A stretch of DNA of 49,080 nucleotides. It comes from a virus. The notes beneath the pieces are model-generated. The model saw nothing but the letters and a program-made list of their open reading frames with translations, did no database searches and had not been told where the DNA came from. The position numbers and the translations under genes are program-made. Below, in pieces: positions 21,775 through 29,169 of this stretch. Within the stretch, counting starts at the first letter, position 1, and every line of letters starts with the position of its first letter. Where the stretch lies: the IMG/VR virus record IMGVR_UViG_3300020219_000020, positions 1 through 49,080 of that record. The stretch is one strand, 5' to 3'.

Positions 21775-22208
21775 CAATGCAATGCCCTATTCATGGCGAT
21801 TTTCCAACAGAGGAGGCGTATTTACTTCATATAAAAATGGACCATAGTGGTGCTTCTCCTGAAATGGATTTAATAAAAATAAAAGCAAATGGCCTCCCGC
21901 CTGGAATACCTGAATCAGCAATTCCGACTCCTGATTTTATCGTTCAAGTACAAAGGATCGAAGCGCAGAAACAAGCTGCAATGCAGAAGGTGGCTCCTCC
22001 TCTGCTACCTCTGCTTGCGCCAGAGCCTCTGGTACAAGCAGTACTCAAGGAGCTTCACCTAGAGTACTGCTATACCGGCAACTGCCCCACCTGTTCTGGC
22101 GTCAATATCAGTACACTGATGATTGAGGTGGAAAAGAATATGATTGCTGTTGCTCTATGTGAATCGTGTCGAAAAAGTGTTAAGCAAATAAAAGTGAAAC
22201 CGTTATAA
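21771..22208 (+). CDS. Zinc-finger protein (145 aa)
   Basis: The N-terminus has a single C2H2-like finger: MQCPIHGDFPTEEAYLLHIK, with MDHSG completing it (residues about 4-27). A Pro-rich middle (APPLLPLLAPEPL) links to a C-terminal zinc ribbon with GNCPTCSGV and ALCESCRKS. Two zinc modules around a linker suggest nucleic acid or protein binding. It overlaps the preceding gene by ATGA. Confidence 0.65.
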   Translation: MTMQCPIHGDFPTEEAYLLHIKMDHSGASPEMDLIKIKANGLPPGIPESAIPTPDFIVQVQRIEAQKQAAMQKVAPPLLPLLAPEPLVQAVLKELHLEYCYTGNCPTCSGVNISTLMIEVEKNMIAVALCESCRKSVKQIKVKPL

Positions 22209-22236
22209 ACGGAATCAAAAAGAAGGGAGGAACATC

Positions 22237-22479
22237 ATGGGAGCAATGGCATTAAAACAAAAGTTTCCGTTCTTGCGAAGATGCGAGCTTTGCCAAGTAG
22301 CAAAAAAAGAGCTATACCAAGTGCAGTTTGATGGGATTACATTTTTGTTCTGTTCTGGATTCTGTGTAGATAAAGCGCAGCGCAATTGGCAAGAGAAGGA
22401 GGAAAAGGGAATCAGTCCTTCACGGCCTATAGAGATACCACGGGAAAAAGAAGAAGACAATATTACTGACTATTCTTGA
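22237..22479 (+). CDS. Small TRASH-like zinc protein (80 aa)
   Basis: GGGAGGAACATC precedes ATG 22237. RRCELCQVAKKELYQV, then ITFLFCSGFCVDKAQ, is a Cys-x2-Cys and Cys-x3-Cys arrangement as in TRASH or MYM-type metal-binding domains. The C-terminus is acidic with REKEEDNITDYS. Likely a small metal-binding adaptor. Confidence 0.6.
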   Translation: MGAMALKQKFPFLRRCELCQVAKKELYQVQFDGITFLFCSGFCVDKAQRNWQEKEEKGISPSRPIEIPREKEEDNITDYS

Positions 22480-22490
22480 AAGGAATATCT

Positions 22491-22790
22491 ATGACTAATA
22501 CAGTAACCGCAGAACAAAAGTACTCGCCAGATAAATATAAACGAATGGTTTTTTCTTTTACCAAAGCAGAATTAGCGAAACTCATCTCTTTTGAGTCAAT
22601 GATGGAAATGGGCAAAACAGCAGAAGCATTGGTGAACAGGATGTTAAATGTAATCTGTTTGCCACGGGTGGGAATCAAAGACCAAGGAGCAACGATGATG
22701 GTCGAATATGATGTTTCTAATGGAACTTTTATTGTTTATGCACCACGAGCGGTAAAACAACCAGCGGAACCTAACGAGAAGGTTGAGTGA
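22491..22790 (+). CDS. Hypothetical protein, 99 aa
   Basis: The start ATG 22491 is preceded by AAAGGAATATCT. The sequence DKYKRMVFSFTKAELAKLIS, then MEMGKTAEALVNRMLNVI, looks like a small helical domain, and the C-terminal part (MMVEYDVSNGTFIVYAPRAV) is strand-like. It is the last gene on this strand; a structured element follows directly. No family is recognised. Confidence 0.6.
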   Translation: MTNTVTAEQKYSPDKYKRMVFSFTKAELAKLISFESMMEMGKTAEALVNRMLNVICLPRVGIKDQGATMMVEYDVSNGTFIVYAPRAVKQPAEPNEKVE

Positions 22791-22791
22791 T

Positions 22792-22899
22792 CTGACATAC
22801 TCCCACGGCTAAAGCCAGTGGGCTTCTTGGGTGATAAAACGCTCTAATGAGCTATTCTGGCCAAAGGGTTGAACCAACCCTAAACGCAATATATTTTTC
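22792..22899 (-). mobile_element. Structured IS200/IS605-end-like element (copy B) at convergent junction
   Basis: This is the fullest copy. Reading the minus strand it has AGGGTTG-gtt-CAACCCT, GCTC-atta-GAGC, then CCCACTGGC-TTTA-GCCGTGGG, ending AGTATGTCAG. The hairpin bases differ from copy A but still pair (GGC/GCC in place of GA/TT). It lies between the last rightward gene and the last leftward gene, where a bidirectional terminator would be useful. From memory, the CTGACATACTCCCACGGCTA end is typical of IS200/IS605-type elements. Confidence 0.7.
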
Positions 22900-22961
22900 C
22901 TTGCGAGGTGGGATTGCGGGCAAAGTCACTTCACCCCCCCCTGCATAGTTCTGTTTTAGTT

Positions 22962-23225
22962 TTACTTTTTCCCGTCTCGGAGCTTGAGAAAGAAATTGAT
23001 GCAGATACCAACGGCCCACCCTTCAATCGCACCTATGGTCGTGAAATTAGGAATGAAATCACCTGTCGATACCATTGCTTCTTGTGTAAGTATTGCTTGT
23101 AACTGGCCCAAGTACATGAGAATAGGAGCTGCAAAAAAGATCAGCGCACTATTGGCTATTTTTCGCAGATCAAGCTCATTCAACTGTCCTCTTGGTGAAA
23201 TTTTCGCTTTCGTAAATATGTCCAT
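22962..23225 (-). CDS. Holin-like membrane protein (87 aa)
   Basis: The start was set at ATG 23225 after AAAGGAACTATTTT; the frame opens 16 codons earlier. After a charged N-terminus (MDIFTKAKISPRGQLNELDL) it has two hydrophobic stretches, ALIFFAAPILMYLGQLQAIL (about residues 28-47) and TIGAIEGWAVGICINFFL (about 63-80), and a basic tail KLRDGKK. That is the layout of a two-span phage holin. It lies next to two cell-wall hydrolase genes, so it is the best holin candidate. Confidence 0.65.
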   Translation of the reverse strand: MDIFTKAKISPRGQLNELDLRKIANSALIFFAAPILMYLGQLQAILTQEAMVSTGDFIPNFTTIGAIEGWAVGICINFFLKLRDGKK

Positions 23226-23238
23226 AAAATAGTTCCTT

Positions 23239-23352
23239 TCATCTTGTAAATAACATTGCATATGCCATGACAAATCCAGCCAGAATATATTTTGTCCATT
23301 CTAGTATTGTTTCAATTTTCTTCGTTCTTATACGCTCTGCATTGTTCTTCAT
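23239..23352 (-). CDS. Small single-span membrane protein (37 aa)
   Basis: A 37-residue ORF with a basic start (MKNNAERIRTKKIETILEW) and one hydrophobic span (YILAGFVMAYAMLF). It ends 13 bases before the holin candidate. Its size and place fit an antiholin or accessory lysis peptide, but nothing in the sequence proves this. Confidence 0.45.
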   Translation of the reverse strand: MKNNAERIRTKKIETILEWTKYILAGFVMAYAMLFTR

Positions 23353-23415
23353 TACTAATATATATGCTCGAACATACAGAACCATAGCAACTGATCGAAA
23401 CAGAACCCTCCAATC

Positions 23416-24486
23416 TTAGAATGTCGGTGTATTGAGCTTGGTCCACTTACCACTAGAGAACTTCCAAAGATTACCCTTCGAAGTTACGGCCACGATTGTC
23501 GATATTCCTTCTGCACTGATTATACGTTCCGGTTCTCCTGTAGGAGGTACGGGCGTAGGTGTAGGAACGGGAACCGGTGTTGGTTCTGGTGCTGGAGTGG
23601 GAGAATTGTCCCACCACGCCTTTAGTGACTTACCTGTGTCATTTAGTGCGTACAATCCATTCACCTTGTCAACGATAGATTCGGGGTTCCCTGCCCATCC
23701 GCTCCAAGAGCCAAACCCTGACAAGATACCTTCGTCTGCGAGTTTTTTATTAACTGCAAAATAGGCATCTGCCTGAGCTCTTGTTGGTCTATTAAACCGG
23801 TCCGGTGCACCTTCTTGAACGTATACAGGCTTTGCGTATTTATTCTTAATTGCCCGTACCTCACTCTCATAGAGCGCGATGTCGTTATCTCGGTAGTGAT
23901 CGACAACTACCACTGAAAAAGTGTCGGATATACTCCGTGGCATCCATCCAGACAGTAGCTCTGATGCGTTGTTGGCACTTAATCCGACTACTGCTCCGGC
24001 TGGAAGGACTGCTTTACACGCATTATGCATGTCGATGAAAAACTGTGCATAGCTTCCCGGTAATCCGTCAGTTAAAAGCGCTGTATTAGGATCGAATATC
24101 CCTTCTGTTCGTTCCGGGTAAATAGCCCACTCATCTCCTGCTTTCACCGTATCACCAAGAAACTGCGCTGCTTTCACCGCTTCATCAATCCAAAACTGTA
24201 CAGGTTTTCTATTCCCTCCAACAAATTTTGGTTGTCCATACAGTCCTTCCATGTTCCAGTGGGCACAACGCCAAGTGACTTTCATGCCCTTTACATGTAT
24301 TGCATCAGCCCATTGTTTCGAATAGGTATCAAAATTAGGGTGTCTAATGACACTTGCTACCTCAACATGGCTTGCTCCTGCATCTTTGAGCACGTCCAAG
24401 AGCTGATTCATTTCTGCAACCGGCATGGGGTTATCCATGCGGTCTTTTACATGCTTCATCGCTGAAATCATTTTTGTATTAATCAT
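23416..24486 (-). CDS. Glycoside hydrolase-like lysin with C-terminal binding module (356 aa)
   Basis: Residues 1-290 look like a TIM-barrel glycosidase: VLKDAGASHVEVASVIRHP, MKVTWRCAHWNMEGLYG, AIYPERTEGIFD (Glu125/Glu128, possible acid) and KPVYVQEGAP (Glu225, possible nucleophile). A Pro/Thr linker (TPAPEPTPVPVPTPTPVPP, about 293-313) leads to a C-terminal module with ISTIVAVTSKGNLWKF. The linker-plus-module design is typical of secreted wall- or polysaccharide-degrading enzymes. No signal peptide is visible. It lies between the M23 peptidase and holin genes, so a role in lysis is likely. Confidence 0.65.
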   Translation of the reverse strand: MINTKMISAMKHVKDRMDNPMPVAEMNQLLDVLKDAGASHVEVASVIRHPNFDTYSKQWADAIHVKGMKVTWRCAHWNMEGLYGQPKFVGGNRKPVQFWIDEAVKAAQFLGDTVKAGDEWAIYPERTEGIFDPNTALLTDGLPGSYAQFFIDMHNACKAVLPAGAVVGLSANNASELLSGWMPRSISDTFSVVVVDHYRDNDIALYESEVRAIKNKYAKPVYVQEGAPDRFNRPTRAQADAYFAVNKKLADEGILSGFGSWSGWAGNPESIVDKVNGLYALNDTGKSLKAWWDNSPTPAPEPTPVPVPTPTPVPPTGEPERIISAEGISTIVAVTSKGNLWKFSSGKWTKLNTPTF

Positions 24487-25163
24487 ATTGATACCGAGTT
24501 CAATGCCTTTCTCGCCTCAACGATGGCGGTTTTTAATCCGTTGTATTTAACATGTTGATCCATAAGATCAAATTCTAATGTCCTTGCGCGATTTTCCCAC
24601 TCTCTTTTTTGCTTGTCCAGGTCATTCTTCTCTGCCTCTAGTTCTCGTATCTTTTTATCTCGTGGGTCTTCGGTTGGTGGTACTGGCGGAGTTGGTTGAT
24701 TGGATTCGTATCCAGTAAACCAACTATCCATCAAGGGAAAAGGATCGACCACTGTCTCTCTGCTGCGAATTTCCCAGTGAACGTGATTGCCGGTGCTATT
24801 GCCCGTCGATCCCACTTCCCCAATTTTCTGACCTTTTCGTACCTGAACACCAGGAGTAACGGTAATACTCTTATGCTTCATGTGGGCATACAGTGTCGCC
24901 ATGCCACCCCCATGATCTATTTTGACGAAGTTGCCATAATCCTCTTTTCGTAATACCCGAGGATGGGGAAAAGGATCGTTATTACTATTGGCGATCCATT
25001 GTCTCACCTCATCATTTTTAGCAATTGTTACCTTCCCCGATTCCGAAGCATAGATTGGTGTACCGTCAGGATATCCGTAGTCTGTCCCCTTATGATTCGG
25101 ACCAAAAGGATTAGTAACGTTAGTTTGCTGCCCCTTTGTGTTTATAGGTCGTACAAATAACAC
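24483..25163 (-). CDS. M23 endopeptidase (endolysin) with coiled-coil tail (226 aa)
   Basis: The start was placed at GTG 25163, after GGAAGGAG; the open frame extends upstream into a hairpin element. All zinc and catalytic residues of the LytM/M23 family are present: HKGTD (His24, Asp28), LYAHM (His94) and HVHW (His127, His129). This domain cuts peptide cross-links in peptidoglycan. A Pro-rich linker (about 156-166) joins a coiled coil (IRELEAEKNDLDKQKREWEN). Coupling to the glycosidase gene by ATGA suggests a two-enzyme lysis set. An activity shared with the virion is also possible. Confidence 0.85.
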   Translation of the reverse strand: MLFVRPINTKGQQTNVTNPFGPNHKGTDYGYPDGTPIYASESGKVTIAKNDEVRQWIANSNNDPFPHPRVLRKEDYGNFVKIDHGGGMATLYAHMKHKSITVTPGVQVRKGQKIGEVGSTGNSTGNHVHWEIRSRETVVDPFPLMDSWFTGYESNQPTPPVPPTEDPRDKKIRELEAEKNDLDKQKREWENRARTLEFDLMDQHVKYNGLKTAIVEARKALNSVSI

Positions 25164-25187
25164 ATATTCTCCTTCCTCACTTATATC

Positions 25188-25224
25188 CTGACATACTCCC
25201 ACGGCTAAAGCTAGTGAGGCTCTC
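25188..25224 (-). mobile_element. Partial IS-end-like hairpin (copy C)
   Basis: Only the terminal hairpin part (CTGACATACTCCCACGGCTA on the + strand, then AAGCTAGTGAGG) matches copy B. The stem is weakened by substitutions. It lies just before the M23 gene, and its sequence is in frame with it, adding 21 apparent codons. Confidence 0.65.
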
Positions 25225-25267
25225 ATTCTTCATCGCCAGAATTATTCCTAAAACGCTCACATGAACC

Positions 25268-25627
25268 TCACCCTCCCATCAACTTTTCCTTCTCCAATTT
25301 CTTAGGTAATTGCTTCAGAGCATCTCGCATTTCAAATAATACATCAATCAACTCTGGGGACTTCCCTTGAAATATACGGGTAAATTCTTCGAGCTTCTTA
25401 TCCTTCTCTAGCAGTTGCTCTTTCAAAGAAGCAAGATCCAATGCTAATTCAGCAATTCTTGCTTGAGCATCTTTCAGTAACAGCTCTAGCTGGTCTTGTC
25501 TTTCTTTATATGCAACTATGACTTCCCTTGCTACGTCTTTGCCGCCAAAGTTGAGCTGAGCAAATATATAGCCAATGAAAAGCAGAACGAGGCCTATAAG
25601 GTTCATGTATGGTAAAAAATCTATCAT
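25268..25627 (-). CDS. Membrane-anchored coiled-coil protein (119 aa)
   Basis: The start is taken at ATG 25627 (MIDFLPYMNLIGLVLL); the frame is open upstream, but without a clear site. One span covers about residues 7-24 (YMNLIGLVLLFIGYIFAQ). The rest is a long coiled coil (LELLLKDAQARIAELALDLA, then LKEQLLEKDKKLEEFTRIF). A single anchored coiled coil beside lysis genes could be an i-spanin-like or Rz-like protein; it lacks clear proof. It precedes the endopeptidase gene in the operon. Confidence 0.6.
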   Translation of the reverse strand: MIDFLPYMNLIGLVLLFIGYIFAQLNFGGKDVAREVIVAYKERQDQLELLLKDAQARIAELALDLASLKEQLLEKDKKLEEFTRIFQGKSPELIDVLFEMRDALKQLPKKLEKEKLMGG

Positions 25628-25693
25628 AGCTATAAAGACATAATAGTCAGAGGTAGCCCATGTTCCTGCCCGGACATAGGTTACCTGCAAATA

Positions 25694-25756
25694 TTAGTAG
25701 CCTTTTTTGGGCATGGGGGACATTGGTTTCTTTTTTTCAGGTTTTTTCTTTGCCAT
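25694..25756 (-). CDS. 20-residue basic peptide with strong ribosome site
   Basis: The minus-strand sequence GGGAGGTGATGTATT precedes ATG 25756, a near-perfect Shine-Dalgarno. The product is MAKKKPEKKKPMSPMPKKGY. It is Lys/Pro-rich with no hydrophobic part. A second frame across the same bases encodes a 41-residue sequence with CPPCPKK, but has no such site. The strong translation signal is the main argument for a real gene. Confidence 0.5.
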   Translation of the reverse strand: MAKKKPEKKKPMSPMPKKGY

Positions 25757-25831
25757 AATACATCACCTCCCTTCTTCTTGAATATATTTTCACAAAAATA
25801 AGTCATTTTATCAATATGGCCAACCTCTTAT

Positions 25832-26737
25832 TTAAATCACAGTCCGTTTGACAAGAGATCTTCCCCACACTGCGTAGTAAAATGTTTTCCCACTATTATT
25901 TGCTGTCTGATCCGTTCCCACAGTAAACCCTCGCCCATTAAAAGACGTTATTACTTGCCCTACGGCAACGGTAGTGCCAAAGCTCTTCCAAGAGTCTGTT
26001 CCTGTTTGATCTGGAACCCTTTGAACCGCATTATCCGTAAAGTCAACTTTTATCCAAGCCATGACAGGAGTAAATTCAAGTCCCGTAATATCAAGGCTTG
26101 ATCCCGTTCCCACATAGGTTCCTGACGTGAAATATTGGGTATTTGTCTTAAAAGCAAACCAGTAAAAGGTTAGCGTGTTTTCATTCACTGCTGTTTCAGA
26201 CCCTAGTGTGAATGTGTTGCCTCCTCCAGTAGAAAATGCGGTGATGAGATTAGTTCCCAGTCCTGAAATAGTGTTATTTTCAAATGATAGACAATCGGTG
26301 GTTATGTTCGCTGCTATTTTCCATCTAGGGCGACTCGTAGAATCTTTTTTCGTCACGACAAGACCAGGATCAAATCCATTGACTGCAATCGTTCTTCCTG
26401 CTGTTGCATTACCTACATAAGTTCCTGTATCAAAATCGTTTGACCCATCTTTGGCAAAAGCCACCCAATAGACAGTTTTTAGATTTTCATTACATTCAAC
26501 ACCCGTTCCTACAGTAAAACCGTTTTCATTCAAAGAGGTAATACCGCCGGCAAAGTTGGCGATTGAACCAAACAAAGAAGCCGTTTTGTCTCCCGTCATA
26601 GACGCTACTCGAAAAGAGGTTGACGTTAAAGCTGTTGCAGAATTTACTCGAATAATAACGAGTTCTGGCTTAAAGCCAACGGTATCAATGATTTTACTTG
26701 CCCCAGTTCCCGTAAAAGTGCCATTTGCAAACTTCAT
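25832..26737 (-). CDS. Triple-repeat tail/receptor-type protein (301 aa)
   Basis: The protein consists of three repeats of about 100 residues, each with a GTYVGxG or GTFTGTG start, an aromatic GFxPxLV strand (GFKPELVIIR, GFDPGLVVTK, LEFTPVMAWI), and a GFTVGT or FTLGSE strand followed by AVNE and a YYxVAF end. The design is all-beta. Such repeats occur in phage receptor-binding or capsid-decorating proteins. It lies in the late operon between other tail proteins and the lysis genes. Confidence 0.6.
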   Translation of the reverse strand: MKFANGTFTGTGASKIIDTVGFKPELVIIRVNSATALTSTSFRVASMTGDKTASLFGSIANFAGGITSLNENGFTVGTGVECNENLKTVYWVAFAKDGSNDFDTGTYVGNATAGRTIAVNGFDPGLVVTKKDSTSRPRWKIAANITTDCLSFENNTISGLGTNLITAFSTGGGNTFTLGSETAVNENTLTFYWFAFKTNTQYFTSGTYVGTGSSLDITGLEFTPVMAWIKVDFTDNAVQRVPDQTGTDSWKSFGTTVAVGQVITSFNGRGFTVGTDQTANNSGKTFYYAVWGRSLVKRTVI

Positions 26738-26739
26738 AA

Positions 26740-28095
26740 TTATTCCTCCGTCCAGGTAATATCTATGTCTAAACTCCCCCCAGCCATCGTAGTGGTATTC
26801 AAATTGATTGATAAAACCTGTGCTATTCCTCGAAGCACAGTAGCCCGTTCTCCCCGCATTTCAAACCATATTTCATTAGGACTATTAGAAATAGATCCTG
26901 CCGGGGTGGTTACAGTGATCTTCTTGACCTGCATATTTCCAACGAGTGTTCCTGTTGTAGGATTGGCGGTATAGGCATTCACTGTCGCAGTTGCATTAGG
27001 ATCAGCCGTATCGTGGGAGCTAATAGTTGGAGCAGTTGAAGTGCCACCGGTATTAGCAGTTGATCGTCGCAGAACAACAAGGCTATATGCTCCCGCGGCG
27101 GTTGCTGTTCCACTGACCTGAATACGAGTGATACGAATTGTTTTTGTCGCCGATCCCGTAATGGTGAAAATATCAGTTGCGCTTGCTGCGGGAGCAAGTC
27201 CAATTACGCCGACACTATAAGTAGCCTTTTGTCCTTCTGAATAGGCGGTTATTGAGTCAATGGTTTGTCCGAGCGCTGTACCTAAATCCACCCGCTGAAA
27301 CCCGTTAACTGTCCCTTGACTATCAACTCTCTGTAGATTGGTGACTGTAATCTTTGTTGAGTTGTAAACAGACCCCATTTTAACTGGGTTTCCAGAATCC
27401 GTAGCAGCCGAAGCCACGTTACCTGTTGCGGTTACTGCGCCAATCGTATTGCTGCCCGTAGGAAGTGCAACGTCCGTTGCCAAAACCATGCGCTGGGTGA
27501 GTGCATTTGCGCCTCCTGATCCACCCTGTACCCCTATTTGTCCCGCTATTGTATTTACTTTTGCCCTGTCTGTATCGTCCCAATCATCAATGACAGAAAG
27601 TGACGCACTGATAGTTCCTAGTAGCGTTTCGATTCCATCGACATGTCCGATGATTGTTGTTTGGTTAGCTGAGGTCGCAAATCCTGTGATAGCAGCAACA
27701 GGAGTGAGCGTACTAAGTTGTGCCGCTGTTAAGACAACCGGAAGAGAGGAAGCTGAAAGTGCTTGGCCGAGTGCTGGTGTCTTTGTATCTATTGAGGCAA
27801 CAGATGTTGCAATGTTCCCCGTATCAGTGTCTATTGTCGTTAAGAGTGCTTCGATTCCATCGACATGTCCGATGATTGTTGTTTGGTTAGCTGAGGTCGC
27901 AGCTCCCAAAGGAAGAGGGATAGATGATGCGAAGACAGGAATCGCACCTTGATCTGAGGCAATAACCACAGGGAAGGAACTAGCCATTGGCTTTTGCCCA
28001 AGACTAATGGCTGATCCAGCAACCTGTGTCACGTTGACATCGCTCACGGCTCCTGACACTGACCCCGCAAGAGCTGGGGTTCCAATTCCACTCAT
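26740..28095 (-). CDS. Ala/Thr/Ser-rich tail or virion protein (451 aa)
   Basis: The N-terminal third is low-complexity, with SLGQKPMASSFPVVIASDQG and two copies of SANQTTIIGHVDGIE (about residues 68 and 145). The C-terminal part is strand-rich (RITRIQVSGTATAAGAYSLV, then EIWFEMRGERATVLRGIAQV). From memory, the ASSFPVVIASDQ pattern is common in phage virion-associated proteins of environmental contigs. No enzymatic motif. The internal repeats sit exactly between short Val/Ile strands, as in fibrous tail parts. Confidence 0.65.
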   Translation of the reverse strand: MSGIGTPALAGSVSGAVSDVNVTQVAGSAISLGQKPMASSFPVVIASDQGAIPVFASSIPLPLGAATSANQTTIIGHVDGIEALLTTIDTDTGNIATSVASIDTKTPALGQALSASSLPVVLTAAQLSTLTPVAAITGFATSANQTTIIGHVDGIETLLGTISASLSVIDDWDDTDRAKVNTIAGQIGVQGGSGGANALTQRMVLATDVALPTGSNTIGAVTATGNVASAATDSGNPVKMGSVYNSTKITVTNLQRVDSQGTVNGFQRVDLGTALGQTIDSITAYSEGQKATYSVGVIGLAPAASATDIFTITGSATKTIRITRIQVSGTATAAGAYSLVVLRRSTANTGGTSTAPTISSHDTADPNATATVNAYTANPTTGTLVGNMQVKKITVTTPAGSISNSPNEIWFEMRGERATVLRGIAQVLSINLNTTTMAGGSLDIDITWTEE

Positions 28096-28098
28096 AGT

Positions 28099-29169
28099 TT
28101 ATTGTTGAACATTTGCTGTTTGATCTTTCGAAACTTCTAAAACCCTGACATTATTGCCGCCTTGTGCCGCAACGCCGTACACATGAAGGTTGTATCCCGC
28201 ATCAATAGGAGGAGAATAGGAGTAAGCCGGAATAGGAAGTCCATTGCTAACTGTGACCTCAGAACCACCGATATAGATCGTATTAGCGCTATTGTTGTAA
28301 ATTAAAAGCGCTCTTCTATTGAAAAGCTGACCATAATCAGGAAGCCTGACAACAGATGTCCCAACGGTGGCAAATGTTGTTTCTATGAACCCTTGGAGCG
28401 CATTTATGTTTATATTTGTGACCGGAGTCGATACCATTGTCGGTGGGAAATTGCGAATATCAATCGCTGTTGGATAATCTATCTCTTTGTTGTAGATGCG
28501 CTCCAAGGCAACTCTGATCCCTTCAAACATTGTTACCAAGTCTTCACGAAATTGTTCATTTATTCCTGAGTCTTGCGGTTTTTCCACAACCTTTGGTTCT
28601 TTTTTCATTAAAAGGTGTATTTCTTGCAGTCCTTTCACGGCTTTTACTATTGAGGACAGGTCTGGCGGGGGTGTTGGATTGTTTATGGTCACATTTCCAG
28701 TTATTTCTTGTGTTTTATCAAGAGCTTTGACCGTTTTTTGCAGTTGTTCTATCGCTTTTACGACTTCTGCTTGGTTTTTTACCGTAACGCTGGTAGGAAT
28801 GTCGGGAAATTTAATATCACGAAAAACATCAACGAGGTGTTGAATTTGGTCTGGGTTGACAGATACCGTGTCAAGAGGTTGAGGAAATTTCAATGCTCGC
28901 ACTGCTAGTGCAACATCAGCGACTTCCTCTTTTGTCGGTGTCAATTTTGTTACTTCAAGAAAATGAGTATAAATATCTCTCAAGAAGCCTAACGAAAACT
29001 TCCCAATCTTTGTCTGCTGGACTACTTCCTGTTCAATTTGTTGAATAGGACCAACCGTTGGGTCTTCTTTATCTATAATCGTTTTGCCGAGCTTACTTAC
29101 GACAGTATCGGCTAGTCGCGCCGTTTGTCGTTCAGAGATAATGCGTTCCCGCGCTTTTAGGTCAATCAT
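28099..29169 (-). CDS. Virion protein with coiled-coil N-terminal half (356 aa)
   Basis: The N-terminal half is helical (LKARERIISERQTARLADTV, then VKAIEQLQKTVKALDKTQE). The C-terminal part is a small beta domain with RRALLIYNNSANTIYIGGSE and the GLPIPAYSY strand, as is usual for tail or head-closure attachment domains. It overlaps the next gene by ATGA. The exact role is unknown. Confidence 0.6.
   Translation of the reverse strand: MIDLKARERIISERQTARLADTVVSKLGKTIIDKEDPTVGPIQQIEQEVVQQTKIGKFSLGFLRDIYTHFLEVTKLTPTKEEVADVALAVRALKFPQPLDTVSVNPDQIQHLVDVFRDIKFPDIPTSVTVKNQAEVVKAIEQLQKTVKALDKTQEITGNVTINNPTPPPDLSSIVKAVKGLQEIHLLMKKEPKVVEKPQDSGINEQFREDLVTMFEGIRVALERIYNKEIDYPTAIDIRNFPPTMVSTPVTNININALQGFIETTFATVGTSVVRLPDYGQLFNRRALLIYNNSANTIYIGGSEVTVSNGLPIPAYSYSPPIDAGYNLHVYGVAAQGGNNVRVLEVSKDQTANVQQ

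Noticed and set aside
25681-25803. 41-residue ORF with CPPCPKK overlapping the 20-residue peptide
   Set aside because: It has no ribosome site; the strong Shine-Dalgarno lies inside it and is placed for the shorter ORF.
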